A DNA stretch of 64,000 nucleotides, taken from NCBI RefSeq assembly GCF_001442805.1, contig NZ_CP011131.1, positions 744,001 to 808,000 on the forward strand, read 5' to 3'. Shown here piece by piece: positions 43,636 to 58,924 of the stretch. The first letter of the stretch is position 1. Each line of letters begins with the position of its first letter. This DNA is from Lysobacter gummosus. Lineage in GTDB: Bacteria; Pseudomonadota; Gammaproteobacteria; Xanthomonadales; Xanthomonadaceae. The notes under the pieces are model-generated. The model had not been told where the DNA came from, ran no database searches, and saw nothing but the letters and a program-made list of their open reading frames with translations. Position numbers and translations under genes: made by a program.

Positions 43636-44439
43636 TCAGAACGAGAACGTCACGCCCGCCATCGGCCCCTTGAAGCGCTGGTCCAGGCCGATCACGCCGT
43701 CGTTGCCGCCGCGGCGGGCGTCGATCTTGAACCAGTCGTAGCCGACGAACACGCCGAAGCCTTCCGTGAAGCGGTACTCGGCCAGCGCGTTGGCGCGGCT
43801 GATGTCGCCCTTGTAGTCGCCGAAATCGCCCCAGCCCGCGTCCAGGTACTGTCCCTGCACGACGAAGCGCCAGTGATCGCTGGGCGACAGGGTCACGCGC
43901 GTGCCGACCACCGGCGCGTAGCCGTCTTCGCTGGAACTGGTGTGATAACTGGCAGTGCCGGCGGCGGCGTCGAGCTTGCCTTCGAGCTTGGCGTATTCCA
44001 CGCCGATCTGCAGGCCCCAGCTGACCGTGTCGGTTTCGATCACCGAGTAGTCGTACATCACGCTGGCCAGTTCGAATTTGGCCTTGGCCTTGGCGAAGCT
44101 GCCGGCCGGGATGGTGGTGTCGTCGAAGGAGACGTTCTCGTTCAACGTGGCGCGCTTGCTCTTGTCGTAACCCCAGTAGTTGAACAGCAGGCGGTTGCGT
44201 TCGCTGAAGCGGAACAGGCCTTCGATGCGCGGCACGGTTTCCTTGCTTCCGAAGTCGAAGTCCTGGCTGAAACGATAGGGCTGGCCTTGGAAATTGGTGC
44301 CGGCGCTGAGTTCGCCGCTGGTATCGACCGACATTGCGCCCAGGCGCACGGTGAAGCGGTCGTCTTCTGCGTGCGCGGGCAATGCGTACGCGGCGCACGC
44401 GGCCAGCGCGAGCGACAGGGGAAGAAGTTTGGCAGTCAC
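43636..44439 (-). CDS. Outer membrane beta-barrel protein, unknown
   Basis: The 267-residue protein has a signal peptide (AKLLPLSLALAACAAYALPA, cleaved after AHA) and a beta-barrel pattern of alternating residues ending AGVTFSF. The GTG start at 44439 was chosen because GGAGTGAACTT precedes it and the signal peptide then has a normal length. No specific porin family is recognised. It shares the terminator with lpdA. Confidence 0.82.
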   Translation of the reverse strand: MTAKLLPLSLALAACAAYALPAHAEDDRFTVRLGAMSVDTSGELSAGTNFQGQPYRFSQDFDFGSKETVPRIEGLFRFSERNRLLFNYWGYDKSKRATLNENVSFDDTTIPAGSFAKAKAKFELASVMYDYSVIETDTVSWGLQIGVEYAKLEGKLDAAAGTASYHTSSSEDGYAPVVGTRVTLSPSDHWRFVVQGQYLDAGWGDFGDYKGDISRANALAEYRFTEGFGVFVGYDWFKIDARRGGNDGVIGLDQRFKGPMAGVTFSF

Positions 44440-44590
44440 AAGTTCACTCCGTATGCGGGGGAATACAGCACATTCGTGTACTGGTGCGTACATGAATGCC
44501 AATCGCGGGGTGGAGTGATCGTGAAAAAAACGGGGGTGGCCGATTCGGCAAAGCCGTATCGGCAATAAGGTGAACTGTTTCACAAAAGGC

Positions 44591-44619
44591 GAAGCCCCGG
44601 CGGGTCATGCCGGGGCTTC
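44591..44619 (-). terminator. Rho-independent terminator of the DUF2061 gene
   Basis: The 11-bp stem GAAGCCCCGGC/GCCGGGGCTTC with a 7-base loop is followed on the minus strand by GCCTTTTG. It lies about 110 bases after the DUF2061 stop. Confidence 0.8.
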
Positions 44620-44729
44620 GGGGTGCCCACCGCAGCTTTTGCCATTGACGAGGAGAGAGTGGCGGCGGGCGTTCACTGATACTGACCGGTGCTTCGGCGA
44701 AAGGTTCCGCAATCGGTCAAAGATTTCGA

Positions 44730-44939
44730 TCAAGTCGCCAACGCGTTGGCCGATGCGTTCTCGGCGCGGCGGCGTTCGATGCGTTTCCAGACCTTTTCGT
44801 GCAGGTGGAAGGCCACCGTGTTGCAGGCCGGTTCGACCAGGGCCAGCGCGCCGCCGACCCAGATGCTGCCGGTCATCACGTATCCGACCAGGAAGGCCAC
44901 GCAGAAATGTATGCAGGCGAAGCTGAGGGTCTTGCTCAT
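44730..44939 (-). CDS. DUF2061 small membrane protein, probably Fur-controlled
   Basis: The 69-residue protein has two membrane helices (FACIHFCVAFLVGYVM and GGALALVEPACNTVAF) followed by the basic tail HLHEKVWKRIERRR, which is the DUF2061 pattern. Its function is unknown. A Fur-type inverted repeat lies 15 bases before the start codon, so iron-responsive expression is likely. It is monocistronic by the terminator behind it. Confidence 0.88.
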   Translation of the reverse strand: MSKTLSFACIHFCVAFLVGYVMTGSIWVGGALALVEPACNTVAFHLHEKVWKRIERRRAENASANALAT

Positions 44940-44953
44940 GGGGGTGGCCTAGA

Positions 44954-44968
44954 TGAGAATGATTCTCA
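44954..44968. promoter_or_regulatory. Fur box, perfect 7-1-7 inverted repeat
   Basis: TGAGAAT-G-ATTCTCA is a perfect 7-1-7 palindrome, differing from the Fur core TGATAAT-N-ATTATCA at one symmetric pair. It lies just upstream of the DUF2061 start on the minus strand. Confidence 0.8.
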
Positions 44969-45180
44969 ACATACGCCGACCCAAGGAAAAAGCAAATCGA
45001 ATGTAGCGACCGCTTCGATAGCCGTCGGCTATGGCGGATGGGTCCGGCGGCGCCTTGCTTACCTCCCAGGTAATTCAACGCACTAGCCGCTCGCCTCATA
45101 GTTGCGGGCATGAAACCGGACGCGATCGCTGTAGTGACTAGGCAACATCCGGCCTATGGCGGTCCCGTGACTGCCGCCGG

Positions 45181-45209
45181 TTGCCGCAAAGTCGCCCGCG
45201 TTCTATACT
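45181..45209 (+). promoter_or_regulatory. Sigma-70 promoter of the ATP synthase operon
   Basis: TTGCCG (45181-45186) and TATACT (45204-45209) are separated by 17 bases, matching the -35 and -10 consensus at four and five of six positions. The atpI start is about 55 bases further on. Confidence 0.7.
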
Positions 45210-45263
45210 TTTGCGGCTCTACCGGGCGCTTTGCAGCGCCAACCCCAGACCGACGAGACCCGC

Positions 45264-46842
<1,579 letters not shown>

Positions 46843-46931
46843 TCAGGCAGAACCGTGCCCCGACCGGGGCACGATTCGGCAATCCGGGCCGGCGCTAGCC
46901 GGCCCAACGTAAGCAACGTCGAGGACCCGTC

Positions 46932-47402
46932 ATGAATCCCAACATGACTTTCTTCGGTCAGATGCTCTCCTTCGCGATCCTCGTATGGTTCACGATGAAG
47001 TTCATTTGGCCGCCGCTGAACGCAGCGATCGAAGCGCGCCAGAAGAAGATCGCCGAAGGTCTGGCGAACGCTGAAGGCGCCGAAGTTCTCATCCAGCAGG
47101 CCAAGGCGCAGGCGGACGAGATCGTGCGCGAGGCTCGTACCAAGGCCAACGAAGTCATCGACCAGGCTCATCAGCGCGGCAATCAGATCGTCGATCAGGC
47201 CAAGACCGATGCGATGGTCGAAGGCACGCGTCTGAAGGCGCTGGCCGATGCCGAAATCGCCGCGGCGGCCGACCGCGCCCGCGAGGATCTGCGCAAGCAG
47301 GTGTCCGCGCTGGCCGTGACCGGCGCCGAAAAGCTGCTCAAGCGCGAAATCGACGCCAACGCCCACAAGGCGTTGCTCGACGAGCTCGCCGCAGAAATCT
47401 GA
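46932..47402 (+). CDS. atpF: ATP synthase Fo subunit b
   Basis: The 156-residue protein has one N-terminal membrane helix (about 5-27) and a long charged coiled-coil helix (30-156), the form of the b stator stalk. It connects Fo subunit a to the F1 head through delta. Length is standard for gammaproteobacteria. Confidence 0.96.
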   Translation: MNPNMTFFGQMLSFAILVWFTMKFIWPPLNAAIEARQKKIAEGLANAEGAEVLIQQAKAQADEIVREARTKANEVIDQAHQRGNQIVDQAKTDAMVEGTRLKALADAEIAAAADRAREDLRKQVSALAVTGAEKLLKREIDANAHKALLDELAAEI

Positions 47403-47421
47403 TCGGGGATAGCCCAACGCG

Positions 47422-47949
47422 ATGAGCCAGAACCTCACCCTCGCCCGTCCGTACGCCCGCGCTGCATTCGCGCTGGCGCGCGAAGCCGGCCGCCCCGGCG
47501 ACTGGTCGCAGGCGCTCGCCTTTTCGGCGCGCGTTTCGGCCGATCCGCAGGTGCAGTCGCTGCTCGGTCATCCGCAGCTGACCTCCGGCGACGCCGTCGC
47601 CCTGGTCGCGATCGATGGCGCGGACGAGTCCGTGCAGCGCTTCCTGGCGCTGCTGGCCGACAACCGCCGTCTGTCGCTGCTGCCGGAAATCTCCGGCATG
47701 TTCGAGCAACTGCGCGCCGAAGCCGACCGTGTGGTCAAGGCCAAGGTCACCTCCGCCAGCGATCTGCCCGCGGCCGAACTCGATGCGATCAAGGCCGCGC
47801 TGATCAAGCGCTTCGGCCGCCAGGTCGAAGTCGAGACGGCGGTCGACGCATCGCTGATCGGCGGCGCGGTGATCGATGCAGGCGATGTGGTGATCGACGG
47901 CTCGCTCAAGGGCAAGCTCGCGCGCCTGCAGACGGCATTGGCCGGTTAA
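47422..47949 (+). CDS. atpH: ATP synthase F1 subunit delta
   Basis: The 175-residue protein has the OSCP/delta pattern [17 protein letters not shown] at the N-terminus and a C-terminal domain with [20 protein letters not shown]. It links the b dimer to the top of F1. It starts 20 bases after atpF. Confidence 0.96.
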   Translation: MSQNLTLARPYARAAFALAREAGRPGDWSQALAFSARVSADPQVQSLLGHPQLTSGDAVALVAIDGADESVQRFLALLADNRRLSLLPEISGMFEQLRAEADRVVKAKVTSASDLPAAELDAIKAALIKRFGRQVEVETAVDASLIGGAVIDAGDVVIDGSLKGKLARLQTALAG

Positions 47950-47952
47950 CAG

Positions 47953-48028
47953 CTGGGATTCGGGATTCGGGATTCGGGATTCGCAAAAGCTTCAGCGAAT
48001 CCCGAATCACAAATCCCTAATCCCGACC
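47953..48028. repeat. Inverted repeat of GGGATTC units between atpH and atpA
   Basis: Four GGGATTCG units (from 47955) are mirrored by GAATCCCGAATC...AATCCC (to 48025), so the spacer can form a long hairpin in the operon mRNA. No terminator T-run is present. Confidence 0.85.
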
Positions 48029-48082
48029 AAAAGAAAGCACCCGCGCGTCGCCCCATCGCGATGCAGGACCAAGGAAACGACA

Positions 48083-49633
<1,551 letters not shown>

Positions 49634-49640
49634 TCAAGGC

Positions 49641-49729
49641 CGGGATTCGTGATTGGGGATTCGGGATTCGGCAGCGCCGAACCCGGTCCCCGCTCTGACG
49701 AATCCCGTATCCCCAATCCCCAATCCCAC
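49641..49729. repeat. Inverted repeat between atpA and atpG
   Basis: GGATTCGTGATTGGGGATTC at about 49643 is mirrored by GAATCCCGTATCCCCAATCC at about 49700, forming a long hairpin with a loop of about 30 bases. It belongs to the same family as the spacer repeats at 47953 and 50610. Confidence 0.85.
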
Positions 49730-49743
49730 GAGCGGAGCGAGTA

Positions 49744-50607
49744 ATGGCCGGCGGCAGAGAAATCAAAACCAAGATCAAGAGCGTGCAGAACACCCGCAAG
49801 GTGACGCGCGCGCTCGAAATGGTCTCGGCTTCCAAGATCCGCAAGGCGCAGGATCGGATGAAGACCTCGCGTCCGTATGCGCGCGTGATCAAGCAGGTGA
49901 TCGGTCATCTGGCCCAGGCCAACACCGACTACCAGCATCCGTACATGGTCGAGCGCAAGGATCCCAAGCGCGTCGGCTATGTGATCGTGTCCTCCGACCG
50001 CGGTCTGGCCGGCGGCCTCAACAACAACCTGTTCCGCAAGCTGCTCGGCGAAATCCGCAAGTGGCAGGAACAGGGCGTCGAGGTCGATGTGGTCACCATC
50101 GGTCAGAAGGCCTCGGTGTTCTTCCGCCGCATCAAGGTCAACATGCTGGCCTCGGTCACCCACCTGGGCGACCAGCCGCATCTGGAGCAGCTGGTCGGCG
50201 TGATCAAGGTCATGCTCGACGCCTACAGCGGCGGCACCATCGATCGCGTGTTCCTGAGCTACAACGACTTCGTCAACACGATGACCCAGCGCGCGGCGTT
50301 CGATCAGCTGCTGCCGCTGCCGGCGCCGGAGACGCAGGTCGCCAAGCACGATTGGGACTACATCTACGAACCCGATGCGCAGACCGTGCTCGACCACGTG
50401 CTGACGCGCTACATCGAGTCGCTGGTGTACCAGGCGGTGCTGGAGAACGTGGCGTCCGAGCATGCCGCGCGCATGGTGGCGATGAAGTCGGCCAGCGACA
50501 ACGCGACCAAGCTGATCGGCACCTTGAACCTGGTCTACAACAAGGCCCGTCAGGCAGCGATCACGCAGGAAATCTCCGAAATCGTCGGCGGCGCCGCGGC
50601 GGTTTAA
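49744..50607 (+). CDS. atpG: ATP synthase F1 subunit gamma
   Basis: Gamma is the rotating central stalk. The 287-residue protein begins [20 protein letters not shown] and ends in [20 protein letters not shown], both diagnostic of AtpG N- and C-terminal helices. Length matches E. coli (287). Confidence 0.98.
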   Translation: MAGGREIKTKIKSVQNTRKVTRALEMVSASKIRKAQDRMKTSRPYARVIKQVIGHLAQANTDYQHPYMVERKDPKRVGYVIVSSDRGLAGGLNNNLFRKLLGEIRKWQEQGVEVDVVTIGQKASVFFRRIKVNMLASVTHLGDQPHLEQLVGVIKVMLDAYSGGTIDRVFLSYNDFVNTMTQRAAFDQLLPLPAPETQVAKHDWDYIYEPDAQTVLDHVLTRYIESLVYQAVLENVASEHAARMVAMKSASDNATKLIGTLNLVYNKARQAAITQEISEIVGGAAAV

Positions 50608-52155
<1,548 letters not shown>

Positions 52156-52163
52156 ACCCACGG

Positions 52164-52290
52164 TTCCCTCTCCCGCGCAGCGGGAGAGGGTTAGGGTGAG
52201 GGCGCTGTTGCTCGTTTGACCTAAGTGACGTTCGCGCTTTTGCCCCGTGTGCCCTCACCCCTGCCCTCTCCCGCTTGCGGGAGAGGGGGA
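52164..52290. repeat. Inverted pair of CCTCTCCCGC repeats between atpD and atpC
   Basis: Two CCCTCTCCCGC...GCGGGAGAGGG hairpins (about 52166-52190 and 52265-52288) with TTAGGGTGAGGG and CCCTCACCCCTG inside form an inverted pair like that at 4107. It lengthens the atpD-atpC gap to 157 bases. Confidence 0.88.
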
Positions 52291-52312
52291 CAATGAATAG
52301 AGGCGTTTTTTT

Positions 52313-52738
52313 ATGGCAACCACGTTCCGTTGCGACATCGTCAGCGCCGAGGAAGAAATCTTCCACGGCGAGGCGACGCTGCTCGTCGCCACCGGCGAGA
52401 TCGGCGAACTCGGCATCGCGCCGCGTCACGCGCCGCTGATCACGCGCCTGAAGCCGGGCAAGGTCGTGGTGACCCTGCCCAGCGGCGAACAGCTGGATTT
52501 CGCCGTGTCCGGCGGCATCCTGGAAGTGCAGCCGCAGGTCGTGACCGTGCTGGCCGACACCGCGATCCGCGCGCAGGACATCGACGAAGCCGCCGTGCGC
52601 GCCGCCAAGGAAGAAGCCGAACGCGCGCTGGCCAACCGCGGCCCGCAGATGGACGTCGCCCAGGCTCAGGCCAAGCTCGCCGAAGCGATGGCGCAGCTGC
52701 AGGCGCTGGAGCGTCTGCGCAAGAGCATGAAGCACTGA
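52313..52738 (+). CDS. atpC: ATP synthase F1 subunit epsilon
   Basis: Epsilon is the small rotor subunit that inhibits ATP hydrolysis. The 141-residue protein has the beta-sandwich domain (1-85, with [20 protein letters not shown]) and a C-terminal helical hairpin (90-140, ending [11 protein letters not shown]). It ends the operon. Confidence 0.96.
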   Translation: MATTFRCDIVSAEEEIFHGEATLLVATGEIGELGIAPRHAPLITRLKPGKVVVTLPSGEQLDFAVSGGILEVQPQVVTVLADTAIRAQDIDEAAVRAAKEEAERALANRGPQMDVAQAQAKLAEAMAQLQALERLRKSMKH

Positions 52739-52762
52739 GCCGGCGATACACCGCCGCTTACG

Positions 52763-52790
52763 AAAACGCCGGCCTCGCGCCGGCGTTTTT
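52763..52790 (+). terminator. Rho-independent terminator of the ATP synthase operon
   Basis: The stem AACGCCGG/CCGGCGTT has a seven-base loop and is followed by TTTTTCG. It lies 25 bases past the atpC stop. Confidence 0.92.
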
Positions 52791-52828
52791 CGTTTCAGGC
52801 GCGCGCTAGCCGCGACGGCTTCGCGCGG

Positions 52829-53248
52829 CTAGCGGCGATACACCCAATGCCGCGACACCAGGAACCCGACGCCGGCCAGTATCACCTCGATCACCGGCTT
52901 CGCCGCCCACGTCCACTTGAGCCCGGCGTAGGTGTCGATCAGGCTGATCGCGCAGGTGCTGACCAGGGTGGTGCCGAGCCACAGCATCACGAAGCGGCCG
53001 AATTGGCGCTTGCCGACCGCGGTGTTCTCGCTGGCGAAGGTGAAGCGGCCGTTGAGCCAGAACCCCAGCATCGCGCCGCTGATGCGGCCGGCGAGATTGG
53101 CCGCTTCCACCGGCATGCCCAGATGGCTCAGGCCGACCATCACGCTCCAGTCCACGCAGTACTGCAGCGCGCCGAAGATCAGGTAGTTGCGGCCCTGCCG
53201 GGACAGGCTCACGCGCGCGCCCCGGCGGCCGGACGCGGCGGCGGGCAT
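52829..53248 (-). CDS. GtrA family membrane protein
   Basis: The 139-residue protein has four membrane helices in the GtrA pattern: NYLIFGALQYCVDWSVMV, GFWLNGRFTF and a final VGFLVSRHWVYRR. GtrA-type flippases move undecaprenyl- or polyprenyl-linked sugars across the inner membrane. The start is uncertain; 53248 gives the usual family length. It is divergent from a family 2 glycosyltransferase that could make the lipid-linked sugar. Confidence 0.86.
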   Translation of the reverse strand: MPAAASGRRGARVSLSRQGRNYLIFGALQYCVDWSVMVGLSHLGMPVEAANLAGRISGAMLGFWLNGRFTFASENTAVGKRQFGRFVMLWLGTTLVSTCAISLIDTYAGLKWTWAAKPVIEVILAGVGFLVSRHWVYRR

Positions 53249-53356
53249 GGCGGAAGCGGGCGCGATGGCAGGACGGGGGCGGCTACGGTCATGGCCGTAT
53301 TCTAGCCAGACGCTCCACGGCAGACCCTGTACCATCGCGCGATCCGGATATCGAGA

Positions 53357-54289
53357 GTGGCGGTAGTGCGCAGCGCGGTACTGATCCCCTGCTACAACGA
53401 AGCGCGCACGGTGGCCAAGGTCGTCGCCGATTTCCGCCGCGCGCTGCCGCAGGCCGACATCTGGGTGTTCGACAACGCCAGCACCGACGGCACCGCCGAA
53501 CTGGCGCGCCAGGCCGGCGCGCAGGTGTACCGGGTGTCGGCCAAGGGCAAGGGCAACGTGGTGCGGGCGATGTTCCGCGAGGTCGAGGCCGACGTCTATC
53601 TGATGGTCGACGGCGACGACACTTATCCTGCCGACCACGCCGGCGAATTGCTCGAAGACATCATCGAAGGCCGCGCCGACATGGTCGTGGGCACGCGCCT
53701 GGAACAGCACGACAGCGCCTCGTTCCGGCGCTTCCACGGCTTCGGCAACAAGCTGGTGCGCTGGAGCATCGGCCGTTTGTTCGGTCAGCCGGTGCGCGAC
53801 GTGCTTTCGGGTTACCGCGCGTTCTCGCGCCGCTTCGTCAAATCCATGCCGGTGCTCTCGCGCGGCTTCGAAATCGAAACCGAGATGACCGTGTTCGCGA
53901 TGGCGAACGCCTTCGTGCTGAGCGAGCGCACCGTGCCTTACGGCGTGCGCCCGGAAGGCAGCGAATCCAAGCTCAGCACCTTCCGCGACGGTTTCCGCGT
54001 GCTGCGCACCATCGGTTTTCTCTACAAGGACCTGCGCCCGCTGCTGTTCTTCGGCAGCGCCGCATTGCTGGCCGGACTGGCCAGCCTGGGTTTCGGCGCC
54101 TTCGTGTTCCACGAGTTCAGCCTGACCGGCGAAGTCAGCCATCCCTCGACCGCGGTGCTCGCCGCGGCCTTGGCGCTGACCGCGTTCATCCTGCTCGCCA
54201 CCGGATTGATCCTGGATACGGTGAATCGGCGCTCGAACGAAATCCTGCGGCTGATTACCGACCAAGTGGTGCATCGCAAGTCGGAGTAA
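53357..54289 (+). CDS. Family 2 glycosyltransferase, dolichyl/polyprenyl-phosphate sugar synthase type
   Basis: The 310-residue protein has a GT-A catalytic domain (about 5-225) with CYNEARTVAKVV, the metal-binding VDGDDTYPAD and DVLSGYRAFSRRFVKSMP, and two C-terminal membrane helices (about 235-260 and 270-290). This is the layout of dolichol-phosphate mannose synthases and bacterial GtrB-like enzymes. GTG start. Together with GtrA it could build a lipid-linked sugar for surface glycan modification; that is inference. Confidence 0.9.
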   Translation: MAVVRSAVLIPCYNEARTVAKVVADFRRALPQADIWVFDNASTDGTAELARQAGAQVYRVSAKGKGNVVRAMFREVEADVYLMVDGDDTYPADHAGELLEDIIEGRADMVVGTRLEQHDSASFRRFHGFGNKLVRWSIGRLFGQPVRDVLSGYRAFSRRFVKSMPVLSRGFEIETEMTVFAMANAFVLSERTVPYGVRPEGSESKLSTFRDGFRVLRTIGFLYKDLRPLLFFGSAALLAGLASLGFGAFVFHEFSLTGEVSHPSTAVLAAALALTAFILLATGLILDTVNRRSNEILRLITDQVVHRKSE

Positions 54290-54395
54290 GCCTCGCGCGT
54301 GTCGCGGTTCCGCGTGCGCAGAGCGGCGCCGTCGCGCGATCGAATCGCGACGACGGCCGGCGGTCATGCACCCATCACTGCAGCGGCGGCGAGTC

Positions 54396-56006
54396 CTATT
54401 TCCCCGCCACGCAAATCGGCGCGAACGGCGCGCGCGCCAGCGGGCACAGTTCGATCTCGGCCAGGCTGTCTGCGACCGGCAGGCAGGCGCCGCCGACGCT
54501 GAGGCCGTACAGCGCCATGCGTTCGGCGGCGGGGTGATCCACGCGCACCGGGCGCAGCAGCCACAACGGGCCGGGGTGGGTCGCGACGGTGCGCTCCACG
54601 CGTTCTTGCAGGCGCGTGCAGCGCTGCGGGTCCATGAAGTTGTTGCGGATCGCCATCGCCGGCACCTCGCGCGGCAGGAAGGCGACGGCGTGCGCGATCG
54701 GATTCTCGGTGCTGGTCAGCACGATGCTGCCCTGGGGCAAGGCCGGGAAGGTCACCTCGATCATCGGCGAGCGGAACGGGTCGCGGCCCCAGTTGGGATG
54801 CTTGGTCGGCGCGATCACCAGCACCATCGCGATCAGCATCGCGGTGCGGGTCCAGCGCTGGGCGAACAGCATCGACACGACGCCGACGATCAGCAGCGAG
54901 AACAGCAGTTCCAGCGGCATCAGGTAGCGGTAGATGCCGTAGAAGGTCAGCCAGGAGAAATAGCCGACCGCGACGAAGGCCAGCAGCGGCCAGCGCAGCG
55001 CGGCGGCGTTTTGCTCGGCGGCGATGAGTTCGGGATCGGCCTGCGCCGGGCCTGGAACGGCCTGCGCCGCCTCGATGCGGCGATCGCGGCGCAGCCACAG
55101 CCACGCCGCGAGCGCGCACAGGCCCAGCAGCACGCGCGGGTCGGCCAGCAGCGGTTCGGAGAAGTCGCGGCTGCGGCGCAGCAGGCGCAGCGGCGCGTCG
55201 AGGACCTCGACCGCGCTCTCGGGCAGATAGCGCTTATCGCGCCAGGAATCGGCGATGGTGTCGGGCGACAGGAACCATTGATTGAAATACGGGAACAGCG
55301 GATTGCCGTGGTGCTGCCACAGGTACCAGCCCCACGGCCCCCAGCACAGCGCGGCGGCGACGCCGCCGCCGACTGCCAGCGCGCCGATGCGCAGCGGCAG
55401 TTGCCGCACCGGCCCGGCCACCGCGGCCGCGGCGATGAAGCCCAGGCAATAGGTCACGCCGGTCAGCTTGAAGCCGGCGGCGGCGCCGGCCATCAGCCCG
55501 ATCGGCAGCCAGGTCGCGACCGGCCCGCGCCGCTGCTGCGACTGCGCCAGCCACAGCAGCGCGCCGAGCATGAACGCGGCGACGATATGGTCGTTGAAGA
55601 TCGCCGCCGTGCCCGGATAAACCGCCGCGCCGGTGATCGCCACGAAACCGGCGATCCAGGTGCGCGCGCGGCTGCGCTGCGCCGGCATCAGCGTGTCCAG
55701 CAGGCGCAGGCCGAAATACAGCGCCAGCAGGCTGGGAATCGCCAGCCAGATCGCGATCGGCACGCCGCCCAGGCCGGCGCGGACCATCAGCGCGAAGGGG
55801 ATATCGACGATCGGGTTGTGCCAGCTCTGCAGCTGCGCCGGCGCGATGTCGCCCGCCAGCCGGCCTTCCAGCCATGCCAACGGCGTATACAGGTGATAGT
55901 TACGCAGATCCCAGTTCGCGTCCTGGCGCAGCGCGATGGTGGCGATCGCGGTGAAGAATAGGGCGACCAGCGCGGCGGTCCGCCGGGAAGCGCGCTCAGC
56001 GGGCAT
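54396..56006 (-). CDS. Polytopic membrane protein, GT-C glycosyltransferase-like
   Basis: The 536-residue protein has about ten to eleven membrane helices and a soluble C-terminal domain. The first loop has DANWDLRNYHLYTPLAWLEG, with acidic residues placed as in GT-C enzymes that use polyprenyl-phosphate sugars. With the GtrA and GT2 genes beside it, it may transfer sugars in the periplasm. No exact family is recognised and the acceptor is unknown. Confidence 0.75.
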   Translation of the reverse strand: MPAERASRRTAALVALFFTAIATIALRQDANWDLRNYHLYTPLAWLEGRLAGDIAPAQLQSWHNPIVDIPFALMVRAGLGGVPIAIWLAIPSLLALYFGLRLLDTLMPAQRSRARTWIAGFVAITGAAVYPGTAAIFNDHIVAAFMLGALLWLAQSQQRRGPVATWLPIGLMAGAAAGFKLTGVTYCLGFIAAAAVAGPVRQLPLRIGALAVGGGVAAALCWGPWGWYLWQHHGNPLFPYFNQWFLSPDTIADSWRDKRYLPESAVEVLDAPLRLLRRSRDFSEPLLADPRVLLGLCALAAWLWLRRDRRIEAAQAVPGPAQADPELIAAEQNAAALRWPLLAFVAVGYFSWLTFYGIYRYLMPLELLFSLLIVGVVSMLFAQRWTRTAMLIAMVLVIAPTKHPNWGRDPFRSPMIEVTFPALPQGSIVLTSTENPIAHAVAFLPREVPAMAIRNNFMDPQRCTRLQERVERTVATHPGPLWLLRPVRVDHPAAERMALYGLSVGGACLPVADSLAEIELCPLARAPFAPICVAGK

Positions 56007-56092
56007 GCATAGTCCTGAGTAAGGCAGTTGGTAAGATTCGGCCCTGACGGGGGGCCCACGTCAAGCAACCGAATGTAAGGAAGGTTTCATAC

Positions 56093-57481
<1,389 letters not shown>

Positions 57482-57526
57482 GCGGCGGCGGGGCGCGAGG
57501 CTCCGGGCAAACCGTTCGTTGCGAAG

Positions 57527-57558
57527 ACTCGGGACGCCGATCGGCGTCCCGAGTTTCT
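57527..57558 (+). terminator. Terminator after glmU
   Basis: A perfect 28-base palindrome ACTCGGGACGCCGA/TCGGCGTCCCGAGT is followed by TTCTG. It lies 45 bases past the glmU stop; the T-run is short. Confidence 0.65.
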
Positions 57559-57636
57559 GATACGCCCCGGCGATGTCGCGGTGGGGCCGATCATCGAACA
57601 CTTACGAACCGATGCCTTGCCTTTCGGCGAGCGCGA

Positions 57637-58506
57637 TCAGGGAACGTAGGTCACCGTCTCGGTCGAGCCCACCTGCGCCTTGACGATCTGCGTGTAGTAG
57701 GCGGCGGCCGTGGTGGTGTCGAGGAAAGCGTTCGGCGCCCAGATCATCACGCCTTGATAGCCGTTGCTGGACACGCTGCCGGCGATCGTTCCGGCTTGCG
57801 AGGCCGAACTGAACTGCGGCGAGATGCCCAGGAACAGGTTGCTCTTCAGCATGCCGTAGCCGACATAGGGCGCGAGATAGCTGACGCTGCCGCCGTAGGT
57901 CATCTCATAGCCTTCGGTGAGCTGCGTGGCCGCGTTGGTGGGCGCGCTGAAATACTGCGAGTCCGACCACAGCGCCTTGCTCAAGGTCTTGCCGGAAAAA
58001 TACGGGTTGGCGCGGATCGCCTTGAGCACGTTATAGAACGCGGTCGCGTTGCCGGAACAGGTGGAGTATTCGTCATCGACGCTGATGCCGTTGAGGTCGT
58101 ACTTCACCACTTCGGCCACCATCGCGTTGCCGAGCTTGGTCGCGGCCTTGGTGGTCATGTTGCACGACCAGCCCGCGTTCTGGTGATTGCCCAGGTACGA
58201 GATCTGGACCTTGATCCCCTTCTGCTGCAACTCCCGCACGATGTCGATGTTGTCGTTCAGGATCGCGCTCATCTGCGAGTTGTAGTACAGCACGGGCGAG
58301 TTGGGCGTGCTGCCGTTGATGTTGGCGGCGAACAGCACCAGGTCGGAGAAGAACGGCTTGCCGGTGCTTGTGACGACATAGTGCCCGACGTCTTTCACGT
58401 CCTGCGGCGATGGATTGTTCAGGAATACGACGTTGCGCGCGCAAGCCGCGAAACTTGCAAGGAATGCCATTAGACCGGCGGCCAAAAGCGTAGATTTGCG
58501 AAGCAT
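57637..58506 (-). CDS. Secreted GH18 family glycosidase, endo-beta-N-acetylglucosaminidase type
   Basis: The 289-residue protein has a signal peptide ending near FAACA and a compact GH18 barrel resembling Endo H/Endo F1. The active-site motif NGISVDDEYS (139-148) retains the catalytic Asp144 and Glu146 of the DGxDxDxE consensus but has Asn and Ser at the first two acidic places. The start at 58506 has GGAG nine bases upstream. Such enzymes cleave the chitobiose core of N-glycans or related glycans. Target in this organism is unknown. Confidence 0.85.
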   Translation of the reverse strand: MLRKSTLLAAGLMAFLASFAACARNVVFLNNPSPQDVKDVGHYVVTSTGKPFFSDLVLFAANINGSTPNSPVLYYNSQMSAILNDNIDIVRELQQKGIKVQISYLGNHQNAGWSCNMTTKAATKLGNAMVAEVVKYDLNGISVDDEYSTCSGNATAFYNVLKAIRANPYFSGKTLSKALWSDSQYFSAPTNAATQLTEGYEMTYGGSVSYLAPYVGYGMLKSNLFLGISPQFSSASQAGTIAGSVSSNGYQGVMIWAPNAFLDTTTAAAYYTQIVKAQVGSTETVTYVP

Positions 58507-58838
58507 TGGCGAATCTCCTGTTCTGTTTTTTGGAAAAAACATTCGATTTGACGGGCGCGAACGTCCTGTCGCGATTGAGGTTCACGACCCTCCTGTCTAG
58601 AAACGGAGACGAAGGCCACTCCCCTACATCGACGATCGTAGATTCAATGCTTCGCGCGCGATGCGATCACGTGCGCAACTTCGCCGCGATACCAAGGGGC
58701 GCTTACCCGGCCATTGCGGCGAGGTGGATACGGGCGGCATCGCCCGCGACTGCGATGCAGTGAATGCACGGCGCCATCGCTTATCGATTGCGATATCGCG
58801 CAGGCCGCGCGTCGAACATCGCTGCATCGCCCATACGC
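58507..58838. other. Intergenic region without recognised features
   Basis: This stretch lies upstream of the GH18 gene (minus strand). I see no supported reading frame or repeat. A promoter for the GH18 gene is expected in the AT-richer part near 58520-58550. Confidence 0.4.
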
Positions 58839-58884
58839 AAAAAAAAGCGCTGCGCGCCGCGATCGAAACCGCGGCGCGCAGCGC
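58839..58884 (-). terminator. Strong rho-independent terminator of the SDR gene
   Basis: The 15-bp stem GCGCTGCGCGCCGCG/CGCGGCGCGCAGCGC with an eight-base loop is followed on the minus strand by eight T. A second perfect palindrome, GAACCTCCGCGATCGCGGAGGTTC (58894-58917), lies between it and the gene. Confidence 0.95.
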
Positions 58885-58924
58885 GATGGATCGAACCTCC
58901 GCGATCGCGGAGGTTCGCCTTGCC

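Noticed and set aside
47950..48030. Rho-independent terminator inside the atp operon
   Set aside because: The inverted repeat lacks a T-run in the plus direction, and the operon continues with conserved gene order.
58894..58917. Perfect palindrome as an operator
   Set aside because: It lies just after the SDR stop codon, next to a strong terminator, so it is more likely part of the 3' end structure.
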